Assembly: GCF_001651805.1 (NCBI RefSeq)
Contig: NZ_CP015839.1
Coordinates: 186,001 to 250,000, forward strand
Length of the DNA stretch: 64,000 bases
Reading direction: 5' to 3'
Source: Marinobacterium aestuarii
GTDB taxonomy: Bacteria; Pseudomonadota; Gammaproteobacteria; Pseudomonadales; Balneatricaceae
The position numbers were made by a program, and so were the translations under genes. The notes under the pieces are model-generated. The model was not told the DNA's origin. It searched no databases and was given only the letters and a program-made list of their open reading frames with translations. Positions 58,979 through 64,000 of the stretch are shown in pieces; the first letter of the stretch is position 1; each line of letters begins with the position of its first letter.

Positions 58979-60145
58979 ATGAGCGTTACCTTTTTGCGTA
59001 AAGTGCTGCCTGCTGCGATTGTAGCGGCGGTCTCCGGCCAGGCTTTGGCCATTGAACCGGCTAACTTCAGCCTGGGCGGTATGACGCTGACTCCTGTGGT
59101 CAAGCTGTCTGAAAGCTACGACGACAACTTCCGTGAAGTGGCGAGCCCCGATGAAGAGTCCAGCTGGATTACCACCATCGAGCCTTCTTTTGTACTGGCT
59201 GCTCAGGATCGTCTGAATGTCTACTCGCTGGGCTACCGCTTTAACAGCGAGATCTATCATTCCAGCCATGACGATGACAACACCGATCATTTCCTGAATG
59301 CCGACGCCCATATGGAATTCAACAGCCGTAACCGGCTGGATCTGGCGGCTGCGTACAGCAAGCAGGAAGACACCGGCGATACCACATCCCTGGTGGAAAA
59401 TGACAAGTACCACAGCTACAACGTCGGCGGTGTTTACGGCTTCGGTGCCGAATCCGCCACCATGCAGCTGGAGCTGGGCGCCAACCGTGAATGGAAACGC
59501 TACGACAACAGCGGCAGCCTGAACCAGGACAAGGAACGGGATACCGACAGCCTGAGCGCGACCGCGTACTACCGCCTGGCCTCCAAGACCCGTGCCCTGT
59601 TCGAAGTGGTGTACAACGACTACGACTACGTAACCTTCGATAACCTGGACAGCGACAGCATGGCCTACCTGCTGGGTCTGACCTGGGAGGCGACCGCCAA
59701 GACCACCGGTACAGCCAAGATCGGTTACGAGAGCAAGGATTTTGACGACGCTTCCCGCAAGGACCCGAGCGGCACTGTGTGGCAAGTTGGCGTGAGCTGG
59801 CAGCCGCGTACCTACTCGACCTTCACGCTGAACACCCGTCAGAGCTTCAATGAAGGTAGCGTGGAAGAAAACTACATCGAGAACACCACCACCAGCCTGA
59901 ACTGGAACCATGAGTGGAGCTCGTACGTATCTACCGATGTGAACTATAGCCACACCGAAGAAGACTACGACAACGCCCTGAATCGCAAGGACGAGACAGA
60001 TTCCATCGCCCTGGGTCTGAACTACGAAATGCGCCGCTGGCTGTCCGTGGGTTTGGGATACAAGTACTCCGAGCGCGACTCCAATGTCGCCAAGGAAAAC
60101 TTTGATCGCAACCTGGTTCAGGCCAGCCTGACCATGAGTTTCTGA
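58979..60145 (+). CDS. outer membrane beta-barrel protein (VpsM-like, BBP2 family)
   Basis: 388-residue outer-membrane barrel with a signal peptide ending near GQALA-IE (about residue 24). The mature protein shows regular alternating strands rich in Tyr/Ser/Asp and ends in LTMSF, the terminal Phe recognised by the BAM machinery. It fits the putative beta-barrel porin 2 family found with polysaccharide export genes such as vpsM. It likely forms or assists the outer membrane exit. AAGGA at 58966-58970 supports ATG 58979 over 58970. Confidence 0.87.
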   Translation: MSVTFLRKVLPAAIVAAVSGQALAIEPANFSLGGMTLTPVVKLSESYDDNFREVASPDEESSWITTIEPSFVLAAQDRLNVYSLGYRFNSEIYHSSHDDDNTDHFLNADAHMEFNSRNRLDLAAAYSKQEDTGDTTSLVENDKYHSYNVGGVYGFGAESATMQLELGANREWKRYDNSGSLNQDKERDTDSLSATAYYRLASKTRALFEVVYNDYDYVTFDNLDSDSMAYLLGLTWEATAKTTGTAKIGYESKDFDDASRKDPSGTVWQVGVSWQPRTYSTFTLNTRQSFNEGSVEENYIENTTTSLNWNHEWSSYVSTDVNYSHTEEDYDNALNRKDETDSIALGLNYEMRRWLSVGLGYKYSERDSNVAKENFDRNLVQASLTMSF

Positions 60146-60162
60146 TCGGCCGTCTGTACTTG

Positions 60163-60191
60163 AAAGGGAGGGAATGATTCCCTCCCTTTTT
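60163..60191 (+). terminator. intrinsic terminator after the barrel gene
   Basis: 12-base perfect stem AAAGGGAGGGAA / TTCCCTCCCTTT with loop TGA and following T-tail, 18 bases after the stop codon. It should limit read-through into the export and kinase genes, which then need antitermination or their own promoter. Confidence 0.88.
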
Positions 60192-60223
60192 GCTTTGTGT
60201 AAACCTCGTTAGGAGATATTTCT

Positions 60224-60766
60224 ATGCTGGTTCGGTACCTGTCCCGGGTTCTGGTTCTTGTGTGCATGCTGGGTTTTGGCGCGGGCGCTTATGCCGCCGG
60301 CGACAGTCAGTACAAGCTGGGCTCGGGCGATGTTATCAGCATCACTATTTTCGGTGAGGAGGACCTGAGCGTGTCGGAACTGCGTTTGACCGATGCAGGC
60401 TCCTTCTCTTACCCCTTCCTGGGTGAAGTGCGGGCGCTGGGCAAGACCGCCGCTGATATCGAACGCCTGATCATCGCCGGGCTGAGCGGAGACTACCTGA
60501 TAGATCCCCGTGTCTCGGTCAGCATCCTGGAATACCGCGAGTTCTTCGTTAACGGTGAAGTAAAAAGTCCGGGTGGCTATCCGTTCAAGCCGGGCCTGAC
60601 GCTGCGCAAGGCCATCGCCCTGGCGGGCGGTTTTACCGAACGCGCCTCCGACAGCAAGATGATGATCATTCGTGACAACGACAGCAGCCGGACACCCACG
60701 CGTGCATCCCTGGACACGGCCATCATGCCGGGCGACATCATTACAATTGACCAGAGCTTTTTCTGA
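60224..60766 (+). CDS. polysaccharide export protein, short Wza/VpsN type
   Basis: 180-residue exported protein with a signal peptide to about residue 24 (GFGAGAYA-AG). The poly_export domain (YKLGSGDVISITIFGEEDLS, GSFSYPFLGEV) is followed by one SLBB domain (FFVNGEVKSPGGYPFKPGLTLRKAIALAGGFT). It lacks the extra SLBB and C-terminal helix of Wza, so another protein such as the barrel must span the outer membrane. AGGAG lies before the start; two bases separate it from the kinase gene. Confidence 0.93.
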   Translation: MLVRYLSRVLVLVCMLGFGAGAYAAGDSQYKLGSGDVISITIFGEEDLSVSELRLTDAGSFSYPFLGEVRALGKTAADIERLIIAGLSGDYLIDPRVSVSILEYREFFVNGEVKSPGGYPFKPGLTLRKAIALAGGFTERASDSKMMIIRDNDSSRTPTRASLDTAIMPGDIITIDQSFF

Positions 60767-60768
60767 GT

Positions 60769-63003
60769 ATGGATAACACCCTCATCAAGGAACGCGCGCT
60801 GCTGCAGGATTCCGGCAGCGACGACGAAATCGACCTGCTGCAGCTGTGGAACACCCTGTGGCGCCGCAAGTGGAGCATTATCAGCCTGACCCTGGTGGTG
60901 ATGATGCTGGCGGCTCTGGTTGTACTGACCATCACGCCCATCTACCGCGCCGCCTCCACCCTGCTGATCGAGCAGAAGGCCGCCAAGGTGGTCTCCATCG
61001 AGCAGGTCTATGGCCTGGATGGCTCGGGCAACGAATACCTGCAGACACAGTTTGAGCTGCTGAAATCCCGCGGCCTGGCGGAGCGTGTGGTCAGTGAGCT
61101 GAACCTGACCACCCATCCGGAGTTCGACCCGCGTCAGCAGCCCGAGCCGCTGCTGGATATCGCTGGCCTGCTGCGTGGTTTCAACCTACAGAGCCTGCTG
61201 CCCTTTACCCTGCCGGGTGATCTGGCCGAAGAGCCGTTGCCGCCTACCGAAGCTGAAATCCACGATGCCGTAGTGCGCAGCTTTATCGAGCGCACCACTA
61301 TCTCGCCGGTGGGCAAGACTCAGCTGGTGAAGGTTGAGTTTGAAATGGCGGATGCCCGCACGGCGGCGCTGGTGGCCAATGCGCTGGCCAACTCCTTTAT
61401 CGAAAGCCAGCTGGAGGCGCGCCTGGACATGACCCAGACCGCCACCAACTGGATGAACGATCGTCTGTCGGGCCTGAAGGGAAAATTGCAGGAGTCTGAA
61501 AGTCGCCTGCAGGAATTCCGTGACCGCGAAAACCTGGTGGATATCCAGGGTGTGACCACCTCGGCCGCCGGTGAGCTGTCCCAGACCGGTGATCGCCTGA
61601 TCGATGCCCGCCGTGAGCGCGCCGAAGCCCAGAGCCAGTATCGCCAGGTAACGTCCATGAAGAGTGGCGGCTGGGAGCGCATGGCGTCGGTGCCGGCGGT
61701 ACTGAGCAACCTGCTGGTGCAGCAGTTCAAATCCGAGCAGGCCAAGACCCGCTCCAAGGTTGAGGAGCTGTCGCGTCGCTACGGGCCCAAGCATCCCAAG
61801 ATGCAGGCCGCGCGTTCCGATTTCGATGCCGCCACGGCCAGCCTGAAAACCCAGGTTGACCAGGTGGTGGCCGGTATCGAACGGGAGTATCAGCTGGCGG
61901 TGGCCAACGAAGGTTCGCTGCAGTCTTCGTTCGAGCGCAACAAGAACGAAATTCAGGACATTACCCGCAAGGAATTCAAGCTGCGCGAGCTGCAGCGTGA
62001 AGTCGACGGTAACCGTTCGCTCTACGACACTTTCATGACGCGCCTGAAGGAAACCTCGGCCACCTCGGATCTGGAAGCGGCCAATGCGCGCATTGTCGAC
62101 CGCGCCGTGGTGCCGGATGCGCCCATCAAGCCGAAGAAGAGCCTGATTGTTGCCCTGGCGGGTCTGCTGGCGCTCTTTGCCGGTATCGGTATTACCCTGC
62201 TGCTGGAGGCGCTGAACAACACCTTCAAGAGCACCGACGATGTCGAGGGCAAGCTCAACCTGCCGGTGCTGGGTATTCTGCCGGTAATCAGGGGCAAGGA
62301 ACGCAAGACCATCGCGCGGCTGTTCAACCTGGATCAGGACAAGTCCTTTTCCGAGTCGATTCGCACCATCCGTACCGGCATAGTGCTGTCGGGGCTGGAT
62401 AACCCGCACAAGGTCATGGTCGTCACCTCTTCAGTGCCGGGCGAAGGCAAGAGCTCGGTCTCCTCGAACCTGGCGTTCGCTCTGGGGCAGATGGAAAAGG
62501 TACTGCTGATCGATGCCGACATGCGCCGCCCCAGTATCGCCAAGAACTTCGAGCTGCCAGTGGGTACGCCGGGCCTGGCCAACCTGGTGGCCGGTACGGC
62601 CAAGCTGGAAGAGTGCATCAGCAGCCACGATGGCATCGATGTGATGGGTGCCGGCACAGTGCCGCCCAACCCGCTGGAACTGCTGTCTTCGCCGCGCTTT
62701 GCCAAGGTGCTGGAGTACCTGAAAGACAAGTATGAACGCATCATTATCGACTCGGCGCCGACCCAGGCGGTGAGCGATGCGATGGTGCTGTCGACCCATG
62801 CCGATGCCGTGATTTACGTTATCAAGTCTGAGGATACGTCCATTCCCCTGGCCCAGAAGGGTGTGGGTCAGTTGCTGCAGAACCGGGCACCGGTGAAGGG
62901 CGTGATCCTGAACCAGGTAGACGTGAAGAAAGCGCAGAAATACGGCTACAACTACGGTGGTTATTACGACTACTACGGCTACAGCAAAGGCGAAAAAGCG
63001 TAG
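60769..63003 (+). CDS. polysaccharide co-polymerase / tyrosine autokinase (Wzc, VpsO type)
   Basis: 744-residue inner-membrane protein controlling chain length and export. A Wzz domain with helix ~32-55 and helix ~462-482 encloses a coiled-coil periplasmic region (~190-440). The cytoplasmic BY-kinase has Walker A SVPGEGKSS (K561), Walker A' VLLIDADMRRP (D582, D584) and a C-terminal tyrosine cluster with eight Tyr between 725 and 738 (KYGYNYGGYYDYYGY). Cycles of phosphorylation and removal by the downstream phosphatase are expected. Confidence 0.95.
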   Translation: MDNTLIKERALLQDSGSDDEIDLLQLWNTLWRRKWSIISLTLVVMMLAALVVLTITPIYRAASTLLIEQKAAKVVSIEQVYGLDGSGNEYLQTQFELLKSRGLAERVVSELNLTTHPEFDPRQQPEPLLDIAGLLRGFNLQSLLPFTLPGDLAEEPLPPTEAEIHDAVVRSFIERTTISPVGKTQLVKVEFEMADARTAALVANALANSFIESQLEARLDMTQTATNWMNDRLSGLKGKLQESESRLQEFRDRENLVDIQGVTTSAAGELSQTGDRLIDARRERAEAQSQYRQVTSMKSGGWERMASVPAVLSNLLVQQFKSEQAKTRSKVEELSRRYGPKHPKMQAARSDFDAATASLKTQVDQVVAGIEREYQLAVANEGSLQSSFERNKNEIQDITRKEFKLRELQREVDGNRSLYDTFMTRLKETSATSDLEAANARIVDRAVVPDAPIKPKKSLIVALAGLLALFAGIGITLLLEALNNTFKSTDDVEGKLNLPVLGILPVIRGKERKTIARLFNLDQDKSFSESIRTIRTGIVLSGLDNPHKVMVVTSSVPGEGKSSVSSNLAFALGQMEKVLLIDADMRRPSIAKNFELPVGTPGLANLVAGTAKLEECISSHDGIDVMGAGTVPPNPLELLSSPRFAKVLEYLKDKYERIIIDSAPTQAVSDAMVLSTHADAVIYVIKSEDTSIPLAQKGVGQLLQNRAPVKGVILNQVDVKKAQKYGYNYGGYYDYYGYSKGEKA

Positions 63004-63240
63004 AGATTAAAAGCAGGACCAAGGTAAAAGGTGCAAGGTTCAAGGTGCAAAGGCGTGATGGGTAATTCGTCATTTGTCATTTGTCATTCGTAATTCGTAA
63101 TTCGTGGTGCCCGGTTCGATTGGGTACCAATCACTATTCACGAATGACCAATCACTACCTGCTTTTGGTCATTATTAATTGGTAAATAGTGATTGGTGAT
63201 TGGTTGGCGAAACCAGCATGCTGATCACGATTCACGATGC
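63004..63240. repeat. heptamer tract between kinase and phosphatase genes
   Basis: AAGGTGC/AAGGTTC units, ATTCGTC/ATTTGTC/ATTCGTA units (63062-63103), CGAATGA/CAATCAC-type reverse units, ATTGGTA/GATTGGT units, a core with CCAGCATGCTG, and CACGATT units. No gene. Confidence 0.85.
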
Positions 63241-63256
63241 GATAACCACAGGCTGA

Positions 63257-63988
63257 ATGGGCATGATTGATCTGCATAACCACCTGTTGCCCGGCATCGA
63301 TGATGGCGCGGCGGATATCGAAGCCTCGGTGGCGCTGGCTCGCCTCGCCGTGGCCGAGGGGATTACGCACCTGGTGTGTACGCCCCATATCCATCCCGGG
63401 CGCTACGAAAATACGCCTGCCACCATAGCCGCGGCCAAGCAGCGCTTCGTCTCGGCCCTGGCGGATGCGGCGATTGAGTTGCAGGTGGCGACCGCCGCCG
63501 AGGTGCGTTTTGGCATGGAGCTGATGCTGGGGATAGGTCAGAAGCAGATTCCGTTTCTCGGTGAGTGGGAGGGGCGCAAGGTGCTGCTGCTGGAGTTCCC
63601 CCACGGCGAGATTCCCTTCGGGGCCGAACGCCTGACCCAGTGGCTGCTCGATCGCGATATAGTGCCGATGATTGCGCACCCTGAGCGTAACAAGGGCTTT
63701 ATGCGCACGCCTTCCCGCCTCAAGGCTTTTCTGGATCAGGGTTGTCTGACGCAGCTGACGGCGGCATCCGTGGCCGGTCATTTCGGTGAGCGGGCGCAGG
63801 AAGTGGCGCTGGATATGTTGGCGCAGGACTGTGTCACCATTCTGGCCTCCGATGCCCACAACACCGAACATCGCCCGCCACTGCTGCACGCAGGCGTTGA
63901 AGCCGCAGCCCAGGTGATCGGTGAGGCCCGCGCCCGGGCGCTGGTGACCGAGATGCCGTGGAAAATCGCCCAGGTGCATTTTCAGTGA
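63257..63988 (+). CDS. PHP-type tyrosine-protein phosphatase (CpsB/YwqE family)
   Basis: 243-residue metal-dependent phosphatase that dephosphorylates BY-kinases. PHP-domain ligands are visible: DLHNHLLPGIDDG, CTPHIHPG, EFPHGEIPFG, IAHPERNKG and ASDAHNTEHR. Its position after the Wzc-type kinase indicates that kinase's tyrosine cluster as substrate. ATG 63257 is taken; ATG 63263 is an alternative. Unlike many Proteobacteria, which pair Wzc with a low-molecular-weight Wzb phosphatase, this locus uses the PHP type. Confidence 0.93.
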   Translation: MGMIDLHNHLLPGIDDGAADIEASVALARLAVAEGITHLVCTPHIHPGRYENTPATIAAAKQRFVSALADAAIELQVATAAEVRFGMELMLGIGQKQIPFLGEWEGRKVLLLEFPHGEIPFGAERLTQWLLDRDIVPMIAHPERNKGFMRTPSRLKAFLDQGCLTQLTAASVAGHFGERAQEVALDMLAQDCVTILASDAHNTEHRPPLLHAGVEAAAQVIGEARARALVTEMPWKIAQVHFQ

Positions 63989-64000
63989 GTGATTGCCCAT

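Overview
The window comes from a Gammaproteobacterium, probably a marine one related to Oceanospirillales or Pseudomonadales. This is inferred from gene content: a monomeric isocitrate dehydrogenase, a BetI/BetB plus ChoXWV choline/betaine module, the DUF3015-DUF4105 pair, a CysNC fusion, and an exopolysaccharide locus with a Vibrio VPS-like export end. Core genes are GC-rich. The middle of the polysaccharide locus (about 32.9-44.9 kb, strongest at 37.3-43.5 kb) is AT-rich and looks imported.

Layout. 0-12 kb: the end of a TctA-type carboxylate permease with a ketoglutarate-semialdehyde dehydrogenase; a DUF3015/DUF4105 envelope pair; an MFS carrier; a NYN/OST-HTH protein followed by an unexpected cluster of DnaA-box-like sites; and an inner-membrane-type sugar-binding lipoprotein overlapping a sensor adenylate cyclase. 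12-17.4 kb (minus strand): betI-betB-choX-choW-choV for choline uptake and glycine betaine synthesis (no betA here). 17.8-19.2 kb: a complete IS256-family element with 8-bp target duplication. 19.2-27 kb: a DUF938 methyltransferase, a CHASE-GGDEF protein, a c5-type cytochrome, tRNA-Arg(CCG) and monomeric icd. 27-28 kb: a toxin-antitoxin pair whose toxin gene is broken by two different MITE-like insertions; removing both with one copy of each 4-bp duplication restores a 98-residue toxin frame.

28.5-64 kb: a large exopolysaccharide/O-antigen-like locus, preceded by an exact ops (RfaH recruitment) element. Order: initiating glycosyl-phosphate transferase, wecB, wecC (UDP-ManNAcA synthesis), flippase, SDR, TPP enzyme, pyruvyl transferase, GT2, polymerase, GT4, two CapK/PaaK-like adenylate-forming proteins, a two-domain oxidoreductase, an alpha/alpha-toroid protein, a WecG/TagA transferase, sulfate activation genes (cysD, cysNC, cysQ), galE, VanZ-like, a REP-associated transposase with REP repeats, an O-antigen ligase-like protein (minus strand), an Ala-rich secreted protein, a VpsM-like barrel, a short VpsN/Wza-like export protein, a Wzc-type tyrosine kinase and a CpsB-type phosphatase.

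The most unusual feature is the intergenic DNA. Most gaps carry tandem or degenerate repeats with a strict 7-base period but several different sequences (ATTNGTN, its complement, AGCNNNN, CTTACGG, GTCTTTC). Many are built as heptamers, a shared core, then heptamers in the opposite orientation. REP-like families are also scattered through the window.
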